Shown in pieces: positions 8,623 through 17,100 of a DNA stretch of 64,000 nucleotides. Location: the NCBI RefSeq assembly GCF_000478585.1, contig NZ_ARWI01000001.1, positions 1,240,001 to 1,304,000 of the forward strand. The letters run 5' to 3'. The notes under the pieces are model-generated. The model was not told where the DNA came from. It ran no database searches and was given only the letters and a program-made list of their open reading frames with translations. Source of the stretch: Thiomicrorhabdus sp. Kp2 (GTDB lineage: Bacteria > Pseudomonadota > Gammaproteobacteria > Thiomicrospirales > Thiomicrospiraceae). Position 1 is the stretch's first letter, and the number at the start of each line of letters is the position of its first letter. The translations under genes were made by a program, and so were the position numbers.

Positions 8623-10386
8623 TTACATTGTCTCTGGAGCAGAAACCCCAATAATGGCCAAACCATTCTGTAACACTTGCTGAACGGCTGTAATCAAGGT
8701 TAATCGAGCCTGGCGTGTAGCATCATCTTCAACAATAAACTGACTCGCATTGTAATAAGAGTGTAACCCATGAGCTAAATCTTTTAAGTAGTAAGCAATT
8801 TGATGTGGTTCATAGAACCCTGCCGCTCGCGCAACAATTTCAGGGTACTTAGCCAGCTCTGTCGCCAGTTTTACTTCATGCTCACCGTCAAGTTTTTCAA
8901 TACTTGCCAGGCCTGCTTGTAAATCCAGACTATAGCCTTGTTGCTGTGCCTGTTCCATAACACGACAAATACGTGCATGCGCATATTGAATGTAATAAAC
9001 AGGGTTTTCATTTGATTTCGATTTTGCTAAATCCAAATCAAAATCCATGTGTTGTTCAGATTTACGCTGAACATAGAAAAAACGAGCGGCATCGCTACCG
9101 ACCTCATCACGCAACTCACGCAAGGTCACAAACTGACCACTTCGTGTAGACATTGCAAGCTTTTCACCACTACGATAAAGCACGGCAAACTGAACTAATA
9201 GCACTTTTAATGCTTCAGAATCCGTGCCCATCGCTTCCATAGCGGCCTTAACACGTGGTACATAACCATGATGATCTGAACCCCAAATATCAATCAAAAT
9301 ATCAAAACCACGTTCTAGCTTATTGAAGTGGTAAGCGATATCTGAAGCAAAATAAGTCTTAATGCCGTTGTCACGTACAACCACACGGTCTTTTTCATCA
9401 CCATAATCGGTTGATCTAAACCAAAGCGCACCGTTTTTTTCGTAGATTTTGTCGGCCGCTTGTAATTTTTCAATCGCCGCATCAATCACGCCTGAATCCA
9501 TCAATGAACGTTCTGAATACCATTCATCAAAGTGAACATTAAAACCTGCTAAGTCCTCTTTAATATCACCAAGAATGGCATCAATTGCCATTTTAAAAAC
9601 AGCTTCATAGTGTTTTGCGCCTAATAAATTTTTGGCTTTAACAATCAGGTCATCAATATGTTTTTCTTTATCGCCATTCTCTTGACCATCATCAGGCGTA
9701 ACACCTGCAAAAATTTCTAAAGCTGGTTTTTGTAAAGTGGTTGCAAACTCGGCTTGTAAACTATCGCAAATCGCATAGATGTAATCGCCTTTATAACCGT
9801 TACTTGGAAAAGCAAACTTTTCACCGCACTGTTCTAAATAACGTAACCAAACAGACGTTGCCAAAATATCCATCTGGCGACCAGCATCATTCACATAATA
9901 CTCTTTGGCCACCGTAAAGCCTGCTACCTCAAGCAAGTTGGCCACACTTGCACCATAAGCCGCACCACGACCATGCCCTACATGCAAAGGCCCTGTTGGG
10001 TTAGCCGAAACAAACTCCACCAAAACCGAACGACCTTGTCCAACATTACACTTACCAAAATCGGCTTTTTCCTCTAATACGGTTTTAACCACCGCAAACT
10101 TAGCCGAATCGTCCACAAAAAAGTTAATAAAACCTGGCCCAGCAATTTCCACTTTTTGCACAATCGGTACATCATCAACCAGTTCAATAATTTTTTGCGC
10201 CAATTCTCTTGGTGGCATACCCGCTTGTTTGGTGAGCATCATCGCTAAATTAGTTGCAAAATCACCATGCGATTTATCGCGGGTGTTTTCTACATTGATG
10301 CGTGGTGATACATCTTCAGGAATAACCCCTTGTTGTTTTAACTGTTGAACAACTTCGATTAAAATCTGCGCAATTTGCTGCTTCAT
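8623..10386 (-). CDS. argS: Arginyl-tRNA synthetase
   Basis: The 587-residue class I synthetase has the N-terminal Add-1 domain with FATNLAM. It has the HIGH-type signature in SANPTGPLHVGHGRGA (about 123-138), IWGSDHHGYVPRVKAAM in the catalytic core, a KMSTR-like LAMSTRSG, and a helical DALR anticodon domain at the C-terminus. It charges tRNA-Arg with arginine in the cytoplasm. Length and motifs are complete. It is the first gene of an argS-SPOR unit. Confidence 0.97.
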   Translation of the reverse strand: MKQQIAQILIEVVQQLKQQGVIPEDVSPRINVENTRDKSHGDFATNLAMMLTKQAGMPPRELAQKIIELVDDVPIVQKVEIAGPGFINFFVDDSAKFAVVKTVLEEKADFGKCNVGQGRSVLVEFVSANPTGPLHVGHGRGAAYGASVANLLEVAGFTVAKEYYVNDAGRQMDILATSVWLRYLEQCGEKFAFPSNGYKGDYIYAICDSLQAEFATTLQKPALEIFAGVTPDDGQENGDKEKHIDDLIVKAKNLLGAKHYEAVFKMAIDAILGDIKEDLAGFNVHFDEWYSERSLMDSGVIDAAIEKLQAADKIYEKNGALWFRSTDYGDEKDRVVVRDNGIKTYFASDIAYHFNKLERGFDILIDIWGSDHHGYVPRVKAAMEAMGTDSEALKVLLVQFAVLYRSGEKLAMSTRSGQFVTLRELRDEVGSDAARFFYVQRKSEQHMDFDLDLAKSKSNENPVYYIQYAHARICRVMEQAQQQGYSLDLQAGLASIEKLDGEHEVKLATELAKYPEIVARAAGFYEPHQIAYYLKDLAHGLHSYYNASQFIVEDDATRQARLTLITAVQQVLQNGLAIIGVSAPETM

Positions 10387-10535
10387 GCGATGGTCTCTTT
10401 ACTTTTGGCGGATGATACTTTTGGGCTTCTTTAACTCGACCGTTTACATAAACGGGTTCAATGAAAAGACCAAAAAGTTTAGATATTTTATAAAACAGGA
10501 TATTTTACTAAATTAAATTTAGTCAACGAGGTTAA

Positions 10536-10565
10536 TTTTAAGTTACCAGGCCTGGTAACTTAAAA
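10536..10565. repeat. Palindrome copy, extended to 30 bp, between argS and topA
   Basis: The core ACCAGGCCTGGT is at 10545-10556. The arms pair for 15 bp on each side of the centre, the longest perfect extension I found. It lies downstream of topA and upstream of argS, and could form a hairpin near the end of the topA transcript. Confidence 0.9.
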
Positions 10566-10600
10566 ATTCAGAAAATTACTGTTTGATTTTAAGCTAATAC

Positions 10601-10648
10601 GCCACTCAAATTAGCGAACAACCAGTTTAATTCGCTTAATTGAGTGGC
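10601..10648 (-). terminator. Long stem-loop just after topA
   Basis: Arms at 10601-10618 and 10631-10648 are complementary at 16 of 18 positions around a 12-base loop, starting eight bases after the topA stop. There is no T-run behind it on the minus strand, so it may protect the 3' end or act as a factor-assisted terminator rather than a classical one. Confidence 0.5.
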
Positions 10649-10655
10649 AAAACAA

Positions 10656-13187
10656 TTATTCAGAAGCTGTTTTCTTGGCAGGTGATTTTCGAGTTGTCGA
10701 TTTTGTAGCAGGTTTTTTAGCGGGTGCTTTTTTAGGAGCCGCCTTTTTTGTAGCTGGTTTTTTTGTAGTTGCTTTTTTAGCGGTTGTTTTTTTTGCTGCT
10801 GGTTTTTTAGCAGGCGCCTTTTTAGCCGCTGCACGACCACGCTTTTTAGGCTCTGGCGCTTCATCTAAACGCTTCTGACACTCTTCTAAAGACAATTCTA
10901 GCGCATCTTCATCCTTAGCAATTTTGGCGTTTTTCTTGGTCACCATATCGGTAATATATGGCCCCCACCGTCCTTTAAGGATTTTGACATCGGTACCAAC
11001 AAAGGTTTTTACAATCTTATCGGCATCGGCTTGAATTTTGTTTTCAATTAGCGCCACCGATTCTTCTAAAGTAATGCTTAGAGGGTCAAAGCCTTTAATG
11101 GGAGCAAACATTTTTGGACCATATTCCAAATAAGGACCAAACGGGCCTTGCTTAGCAATAATCACTTGCCCTTTTTCAATACCAAATTCACTACCATCAA
11201 CGGCGGTTGCTTTAAAAGTTTCAGGCATTTCTCCTACTTCACGAGGTAACTTAAAAAGCTCTAGCGCATCTTCTATGGTAATCAAATCCATCTTTTGCCC
11301 TGGCATTAAGCTAGCAAAAGTCGGCTTTTCATCATTCTCACCATCCCCCACTTGTACATAAGGCCCAAAACGACCAATTTTAACAAACATGGGTTTACCA
11401 CTTTGCGGATGATTGCCTAATGAACGTGCCTGACCCGCTTCTTCACGTGAAACATCTTCGGCTGCGACTACCTTAGGGTGAAATTGCCCGTAAAACTCGG
11501 CCAACATCTCTTGCCACTGCATATTACCTTGGGCAATCACATCAAACTTATCTTCTACTTTGGCGGTAAATTGATAATCCAACACATCACCAAAGTGTTT
11601 GGTTAAAAAGTTGGTCACAATGCCAGCAATATCAGTAGGGAATAATTTATTCTTCTCACTTCCCGCCATCTCAGATAGGGTTTCAGCTTTAACCTCACCC
11701 TTATTCAAGGTGATTTGTCGGTACTCTCTAGGCTTACCTTCTCGGTCCTCCTTAACCACATAACCACGTTGTTGCACCGTATCAATAGTCGGAGCATAGG
11801 TTGATGGTCGTCCAATCCCCATCTCTTCTAAAGTGCGAACCAAGCTCGCTTCGTTATAACGTGCCGGTGGACGACTAAAGCTCTGTCTTGCGCTTAACTC
11901 AGAAACATCTAACTTTTGACCGACTGTCATAGGTGGTAATAAGCCACCTTCATCTTTGGTATCAAAGTCGTATACTTTTAAGAAACCGTCAAAAATGACC
12001 ACTTCACCTTTGGCGGTAAATTTATCACCCGGTAATAAATCAATCCCCACATCCACCGTGGTTCTTTTTAATTGTGCATCCGCCATTTGCGAGGCGATTG
12101 CTCTACGCCAAATCAACTGATAAAGACGCTGTTCATTACGCTCACCTGTGACATTTTCAACGCTAAAGTCGGTTGGACGAATCGCTTCGTGCGCCTCTTG
12201 TGCATCGGCATTTTTGGTTTTAAACCGTCTTGAATGACTGTATTCACTGCCGTAATCGGAGCTAATCACATTTTTAGCTTGTTCAATCGCCAACTCAGAC
12301 AAATTCACTGAGTCCGTTCTCATATAGGTGATTTTCCCAGACTCATATAAACGTTGCGCCACCATCATGGTCTGCTTCACCGAGAAGCCCAGCTTTGAAG
12401 ATGCCTCTTGTTGCAAAGTTGAAGTGGTAAACGGCGCTTTAGGGGTGCGTTTTGCTGGTTTTTCTTCTAAAGAGATGACCGATAAATTCGCTTTAGCCAC
12501 CGCTTCTAAAAAGGCAACGGCCTCTTCTTCAGTTGCAAAAGTTGCGGTGCGCTTTACATCTAAAACACCTACTTTTTTTCCCGCCTCATCCAGCAAATTA
12601 AGTTCGCCCTGAACTCTAAAAACAAAATTTGATTCAAACGCTTCAACTTCACGCTCACGCTCTACAATTAAACGCACGGCAACGGACTGTACTCGCCCTG
12701 CTGACAAGCCTGTACGAATTTTTTTCCACAAGATAGGCGACAGTTCAAAACCCACTATTCGGTCTAATATGCGACGCGCTTGTTGAGCGTCTACCAAATC
12801 TAAGTCAACCGTTCTTGGCGCAGCAATCGCCGCTTGAATAGCGGGCTTGGTAATTTCATGGAATACAATACGTTTGGTGGTATTTATATCTAGCTTTAAG
12901 GCTTCCGCAAGGTGCCAGGCAATCGCCTCCCCCTCGCGGTCCTCATCCGTTGCCAACCATACGGCCTCAGCCGTTTTAGCCAGCTTTCTTAATTCGGCTA
13001 CGTTTTTCTTTTTATCTGCAGAGATTTCGTAGTTTGGTAAAAACCCATTTTCTAGGTCAATCCCCATCCCTTTTTTCTGAATATCACGAATATGACCGTA
13101 ACTTGACCGTACAGTAAAATCTTTACCTAAATATTTCTCGATTGTTTTTGCTTTAGCGGGGGACTCCACTATCACCAAATTCGTCAT
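10656..13187 (-). CDS. topA: DNA topoisomerase I with lysine-rich tail
   Basis: The 843-residue enzyme starts with a Toprim domain (NLVIVESPAKAKTIEKYLG, acidic TDEDREGEAIAWHL) and carries the catalytic tyrosine in ITYMRTDSVNLS. Topoisomerase C-terminal repeat modules follow (GPYVQVGDGEN, GPYLEYGPKMF, GPYITDMVTKKNAKI). Instead of the Cys4 zinc ribbons of E. coli TopA, it ends in a Lys/Ala/Thr/Pro-rich tail of about 55 residues resembling histone H1, a feature known in some other proteobacteria. It relaxes negative supercoils. The tail should bind DNA non-specifically and raise processivity. The repetitive codons of the tail create long spurious frames on other strands. Confidence 0.97.
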   Translation of the reverse strand: MTNLVIVESPAKAKTIEKYLGKDFTVRSSYGHIRDIQKKGMGIDLENGFLPNYEISADKKKNVAELRKLAKTAEAVWLATDEDREGEAIAWHLAEALKLDINTTKRIVFHEITKPAIQAAIAAPRTVDLDLVDAQQARRILDRIVGFELSPILWKKIRTGLSAGRVQSVAVRLIVEREREVEAFESNFVFRVQGELNLLDEAGKKVGVLDVKRTATFATEEEAVAFLEAVAKANLSVISLEEKPAKRTPKAPFTTSTLQQEASSKLGFSVKQTMMVAQRLYESGKITYMRTDSVNLSELAIEQAKNVISSDYGSEYSHSRRFKTKNADAQEAHEAIRPTDFSVENVTGERNEQRLYQLIWRRAIASQMADAQLKRTTVDVGIDLLPGDKFTAKGEVVIFDGFLKVYDFDTKDEGGLLPPMTVGQKLDVSELSARQSFSRPPARYNEASLVRTLEEMGIGRPSTYAPTIDTVQQRGYVVKEDREGKPREYRQITLNKGEVKAETLSEMAGSEKNKLFPTDIAGIVTNFLTKHFGDVLDYQFTAKVEDKFDVIAQGNMQWQEMLAEFYGQFHPKVVAAEDVSREEAGQARSLGNHPQSGKPMFVKIGRFGPYVQVGDGENDEKPTFASLMPGQKMDLITIEDALELFKLPREVGEMPETFKATAVDGSEFGIEKGQVIIAKQGPFGPYLEYGPKMFAPIKGFDPLSITLEESVALIENKIQADADKIVKTFVGTDVKILKGRWGPYITDMVTKKNAKIAKDEDALELSLEECQKRLDEAPEPKKRGRAAAKKAPAKKPAAKKTTAKKATTKKPATKKAAPKKAPAKKPATKSTTRKSPAKKTASE

Positions 13188-13507
13188 ATTGTTTGCTCTA
13201 AATTTAAAAGGTTTATCGTATCTTGTCTAATCACTTAAATACGGTTTAATTATTTTCTTCTTTTTTAAGATGCATAATTTTAAGTGGTTTTGCAAACACT
13301 TATTTAAATTTGTCGGTAATTAATATCAGGATTTTATTGCTACCAAACTTCATCAAGCTCATCTTTTCATCATAAACTACGTTTTTTTACTCAAATAATA
13401 TTTGCTATAATAATAAGAGTTAGACATCTCATTTGACGCTTCAATGTCAATTTGTATGATGCACCGCACTAAGAGTGCCTTTACCTATACAATAACTGAG
13501 AACTTGA
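13188..13507. other. Divergent AT-rich intergenic region
   Basis: The 320 bases between divergent topA and the receiver/ATPase gene contain no coding frame I can support. They hold runs of A and T and one promoter-like site at 13403-13411. No copy of the palindrome is present. Confidence 0.7.
13403..13411 (+). promoter_or_regulatory. Extended -10 promoter
   Basis: TGCTATAAT is a perfect extended -10 element about 97 bases before the start of the 13508 gene. The -35 region is only T-rich, which is tolerated with an extended -10. Confidence 0.5.
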
Positions 13508-14431
13508 ATGCCTGAAGCCCAACCTGTACCTGCTGTAGCAGACACCCGTCGGTTATTATTTATTGGTGTCGACCCTACACATCAATTAGACATTCAACGC
13601 AAACTGAATCATTTCAATTTTGAATTTACATTTTGCGCCACGCCTCTCGAAGGGATTCAAATCTTAAAAAAGTTCGCCACCCCCTCTTTTGAAGCCGTTA
13701 TTATTGATGAATGCATGCTCGACAGAGATGACTTTAAAGCATTTCATAGCTACCAAAAACAACCCATTTACAATGTAATACCCTTAATCCTGCAAATTAA
13801 TAACCCACGCACTGAGATTGTTCAAAAGGCGTTAGAAAACGGGGTGTATTTTTCATTAAACTACCCTTATAACGCTTCCTTGTTTAAAACCGTTTTAATG
13901 GCGGCTACCTATGGATTCAGTCGGCATTTGGAGGTGGCGCACCGTTTAGCCAATTTTGAAAATGTTCATCCTCTCATGCAAAAAGCCACTTTTCATGTAA
14001 AAACAATACAGGATGCACAAACCGTATCGTCGGTTTTAGCTTTTATAACACCAGATCAAAAACATGTTGCGATTGGTTTATTTGAGCTTATCCTGAACTC
14101 CATTGAACATGGAAATCTAGGCATTGGCTATGAAGAAAAAACGCGCTTAACATCAAAAGGTTCTTTACAGGCTGAAATTGAACGACGATTAAATCTACCT
14201 GAGAACAAGCATAAACATGTTGAAGTCAGTGTTGAAAGGTTTAAAGAATACTTGCAATTTACCATTAAAGACAATGGTCTGGGCTTTGATTTTTCAAGTT
14301 ACCTAGACTATGTTGAAAACCGCGCTTTACATCATCACGGTAGAGGAATCATGATTGCCAATCAGCTCAGTTTTGATGCTCTTGATTACCAGGATTCTGG
14401 CTCAAAAGCCATTTGTAAAGTCAACCTTTAA
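13508..14431 (+). CDS. Degenerate receiver plus HATPase (anti-sigma-like) regulator
   Basis: The 307-residue soluble protein has an N-terminal receiver-like fold (about 14-135). AVIIDECML keeps a central Asp, but the acidic pair expected after the first strand is replaced by FIGVD, so phosphorylation is doubtful. The C-terminal half is a GHKL ATPase of the RsbW type: LFELILNSIEHGNLGIGY (N box, about 196-213), IKDNGLGFDF (G1 box) and HGRGIMIANQL (G2 box). No histidine phosphoacceptor domain is seen. Such proteins often act as anti-sigma kinases or take part in partner switching. The family is recognisable but the partner is unknown. It converges on dprA, 24 bp away. Confidence 0.7.
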   Translation: MPEAQPVPAVADTRRLLFIGVDPTHQLDIQRKLNHFNFEFTFCATPLEGIQILKKFATPSFEAVIIDECMLDRDDFKAFHSYQKQPIYNVIPLILQINNPRTEIVQKALENGVYFSLNYPYNASLFKTVLMAATYGFSRHLEVAHRLANFENVHPLMQKATFHVKTIQDAQTVSSVLAFITPDQKHVAIGLFELILNSIEHGNLGIGYEEKTRLTSKGSLQAEIERRLNLPENKHKHVEVSVERFKEYLQFTIKDNGLGFDFSSYLDYVENRALHHHGRGIMIANQLSFDALDYQDSGSKAICKVNL

Positions 14432-14455
14432 ACAGCTCACAAATACCCCTTTATT

Positions 14456-15568
14456 TTATTTGATTCTGCGCCAACGAGCGGCTGACATAGCTTCAATTTC
14501 GCCCGCCAACTCCAATAGCATAAGCTCGCCTTGCAAGCTTGAAACAGGTTGCTTAGTTAACACCACTAACTCATCTAAACTGGTCGGTTCATAACCAATG
14601 CTGTTTAGCAAAGCACTTTTTGATTGGTTGTTCGGCTGAGTTACCAGGCCTGGTAACTCTTGCGTTGTTTGCAAATCCAAACGATATTGTAAATTAGCTG
14701 ACAACTCCTCTAACACATCTTGACCAGACTCCACTAATTTAGCGCCTTGCTTAATCAACTGGTGACACCCTTTGGCTTGTGGATTATGAATAGAGCCAGG
14801 CACAGCAAACACTTCTCTACCTTGTTCTAAAGCGGTTCTTGCCGTAATTAATGAACCACTTTTTAACGCCGCCTCAACCACCAAAGTACCCAGACTCAAA
14901 CCACTGATAATTCGGTTTCTTTTAGGAAAATTGTAATTCAGCGGTTTTGTACCCAGCACAAACTCTGAAATCATCACTCCTTCTTCTACAATTTGATGCC
15001 CCAAACCTTGATTGGAAGCAGGGTAAATACGGTCTAACCCTGTTGCCACTACCGCAACGGTTTTACCCATACCTTGTAACCCGCCCTGATGGGCCGCAGT
15101 ATCAATCCCCAAAGCTAAACCACTGGTAATACCCAACCCTTGTTGCGAAAGAAAGCGTGCAAAATCTTTGGCCGTTTCCATACCCTGCTTGGACGCGTGG
15201 CGACTCCCCACTATCGCAACTTGTGGATCACTTAACAGTTCAACATTACCTCTCACTCCAAGCAGAATAGGCGGGTCGGTTATCTCTTTAAGTGGCTGCG
15301 GAAACGATGTTGAGCCAATAGGTAGCCAGGCCTGGTTATCTTTTTCTGCCCACTCAAGTGCTTCATCCACACGAATTTTGCACTCATCGCTTAATAAATC
15401 ATTAACCTGTTTAGCGGATAATAACTCTCTATTTTGCCAGTCAGAAGGGGAACTATTTAGTGCATTTTCTAAACTGCCAAAATATGTATGAATGGCTTGT
15501 AACTGCTGAAACGAAACGTAGCAAGCGTGAAAGGCAAGCATTGAGGGTAAATCGGCAAAATTTGACAT
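14456..15568 (-). CDS. dprA: DNA processing protein DprA
   Basis: The 370-residue protein has the Rossmann-fold core: VAIVGSRHASKQGMETA, SGLALGIDTAAHQGGL and SLGTLVVEAALKSGSLITARTALEQGREVFAVPGS. It also has a short C-terminal winged-helix-like domain. DprA loads RecA onto single-stranded DNA entering during natural transformation, so this host keeps at least part of a competence pathway although comM is broken. One exact palindrome (14643-14654, read as LPGLV) and one near copy (15325-15336, read as NQAWL) lie within the coding sequence. It is divergent from def. Confidence 0.95.
   Translation of the reverse strand: MSNFADLPSMLAFHACYVSFQQLQAIHTYFGSLENALNSSPSDWQNRELLSAKQVNDLLSDECKIRVDEALEWAEKDNQAWLPIGSTSFPQPLKEITDPPILLGVRGNVELLSDPQVAIVGSRHASKQGMETAKDFARFLSQQGLGITSGLALGIDTAAHQGGLQGMGKTVAVVATGLDRIYPASNQGLGHQIVEEGVMISEFVLGTKPLNYNFPKRNRIISGLSLGTLVVEAALKSGSLITARTALEQGREVFAVPGSIHNPQAKGCHQLIKQGAKLVESGQDVLEELSANLQYRLDLQTTQELPGLVTQPNNQSKSALLNSIGYEPTSLDELVVLTKQPVSSLQGELMLLELAGEIEAMSAARWRRIK
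14643..14654. repeat. Palindrome copy inside dprA
   Basis: Exact ACCAGGCCTGGT with arms that stay perfectly paired over 22 bp (14638-14659). In the dprA frame it encodes Pro-Gly-Leu-Val in a poorly conserved linker. Confidence 0.9.
15325..15336. repeat. Palindrome near-copy inside dprA
   Basis: GCCAGGCCTGGT, one mismatch from the 12-mer. On the dprA strand it reads Gln-Ala-Trp. Confidence 0.7.
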
Positions 15569-15575
15569 AATCAGC

Positions 15576-15581
15576 TATAAT
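15576..15581 (+). promoter_or_regulatory. Candidate -10 box for the def operon
   Basis: A perfect TATAAT lies 38 bases before the def ATG, in the gap between divergent dprA and def. No good -35 box is seen at 17 bases, so strength is uncertain. Confidence 0.4.
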
Positions 15582-15618
15582 AATCCGCAGTTATTTTATT
15601 GAAAGTATATACGACACC

Positions 15619-16125
15619 ATGGAAAAACTCGATATCGTTCTCTACCCTGAAGCTGGTCTTCGTGAAATCTGCGCCCCAATCCCTGAAATGAGTGATGAGA
15701 TTGATAAACTTATTGATGACATGTTTTACACCATGTATGACGCGCCAGGCATTGGTTTAGCCGCCCCACAAATTGCCGTTCAACAGCGCTTAATTGTGGT
15801 TGATGTCTCTGAAACCAAAGACCAACCCATTGCATTAATCAATCCAGAAATCATTCGTTCGGCTGGGCAAATTAAGTGGGAAGAAGGCTGTTTATCTATA
15901 CCTGGCGTTTATGGAACGGTTACCAGACCAAGCGACATCATTGTGCGCGGCATGGATAGAGATGGCAAACAGATTGAGTTTGAAGCCAATGATTTATTGG
16001 CCGTGTGTATTCAACATGAAATTGATCACCTAAACGGCAAGCTGTTTGTTGACCACCTTTCTGGTTTAAAACGCACCCGAGCTTTGCAGAAGTTTCGTAA
16101 ATTAATGGAAGAAGAGCAACCGTAA
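15619..16125 (+). CDS. def: Peptide deformylase
   Basis: The 168-residue enzyme carries all three family motifs: GIGLAAPQ (about 45-52), EGCLSIPG with the metal-binding Cys (about 90-97), and QHEIDHLNG with two His and the catalytic Glu (about 132-140). It removes the formyl group from the N-terminal methionine of new proteins. It heads the def-fmt-rsmB unit, with fmt starting three bases after its stop. Confidence 0.97.
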   Translation: MEKLDIVLYPEAGLREICAPIPEMSDEIDKLIDDMFYTMYDAPGIGLAAPQIAVQQRLIVVDVSETKDQPIALINPEIIRSAGQIKWEEGCLSIPGVYGTVTRPSDIIVRGMDRDGKQIEFEANDLLAVCIQHEIDHLNGKLFVDHLSGLKRTRALQKFRKLMEEEQP

Positions 16126-16128
16126 ATT

Positions 16129-17100
16129 ATGGGTCAAACAACCAATCCATCCCTTCGCATTATTTTTGCAGGTACTCCAGAATTTTCGGTTGCGCCACTG
16201 CAAACACTGATTGATTCAGAACATGACGTTATTGCCGTCTACACACAGCCAGACCGCCCTGCAGGACGTGGTCGCAAACTGACAGCAAGCCCTGTGAAAC
16301 AACTTGCTTTGGAACACAATATTCCTGTTTTTCAGCCTGAAACTTTACGTAATCCAGAAGCCCAAGAAGAGCTTAAAGCCTTAAATGCCGACATTATGAT
16401 TGTGGTGGCTTACGGCCTGATTTTGCCGCAAGTGGTGTTAGATATGCCTAAGATGGGTTGCTTAAATATTCACGCCTCTTTACTGCCTAGATGGCGTGGC
16501 GCAGCGCCTATTCAGCGCGCGATTGAAGCGGGAGATGCTGAAACAGGTGTAACCATTATGCAAATGAATGCGGGGCTTGATACTGGCGACATGCTCTATA
16601 AAATCGCCACTCAAATTACGCCTACCGATAATGCTCAAGCCCTGCATGACCGTTTAAGCACCATGGGTTGCGAGGCTTTAATGGCGACCTTAACAGGGCT
16701 TTTAGATAAAAGCATTACGCCTGAAAAGCAAGATGAGTCATTAGTGACCTATGCTGAAAAAATGCATAAAGAAGAGGCGCAAATTATCTGGTCGCAACCT
16801 GCTCAAAATATCCTTCGTAAAATACAGGCCTTTAACCCTTGGCCAGTGGCTTTTACCCCTTATGAAGAAAAACCGTTGCGTATTTGGCAAGCGCGTTTAC
16901 TTAACAGTGAAGAGCAAGAAAAATTCAATTCAAAAGAGAAGTTACCAGGCCTGGTACTTGGCTTAACCAAGCAAGGCTTAATCGTTGCCACGGCAGACCA
17001 AGCTATCTGTATTGAACAGTTACAGCCTGCAGGCAAAAAAGCGATGAACGCCTATGACTTTGCTCAATCTCGTAATCTTGATGGCTACCAGTTTGCATGA
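16129..17100 (+). CDS. fmt: Methionyl-tRNA formyltransferase
   Basis: The 323-residue protein contains the formyl-folate binding signature HASLLPRWRGAAPIQRAI (about 110-127) and GDAETGVTIMQM, followed by the C-terminal OB-like tRNA domain. It formylates initiator Met-tRNA using 10-formyl-THF. It overlaps rsmB by four bases (ATGA). An exact palindrome at 16944-16955 encodes LPGLV in the C-terminal domain. Confidence 0.97.
   Translation: MGQTTNPSLRIIFAGTPEFSVAPLQTLIDSEHDVIAVYTQPDRPAGRGRKLTASPVKQLALEHNIPVFQPETLRNPEAQEELKALNADIMIVVAYGLILPQVVLDMPKMGCLNIHASLLPRWRGAAPIQRAIEAGDAETGVTIMQMNAGLDTGDMLYKIATQITPTDNAQALHDRLSTMGCEALMATLTGLLDKSITPEKQDESLVTYAEKMHKEEAQIIWSQPAQNILRKIQAFNPWPVAFTPYEEKPLRIWQARLLNSEEQEKFNSKEKLPGLVLGLTKQGLIVATADQAICIEQLQPAGKKAMNAYDFAQSRNLDGYQFA
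16944..16955. repeat. Palindrome copy inside fmt
   Basis: Exact ACCAGGCCTGGT, read as Pro-Gly-Leu-Val in a variable loop of the C-terminal domain. Confidence 0.9.

Noticed and set aside
10589-10878. Open frames rich in Lys, Gln and Leu on the minus strand and hydrophobic frames on the plus strand
   Set aside because: They are shadows of the repetitive Lys/Ala codons in the TopA tail, which lack stops in other frames.
15562-15581. TTGACA followed by TATAAT between dprA and def
   Set aside because: The spacing is only eight bases, so they cannot act as one promoter. Only the -10 box was kept as a candidate.
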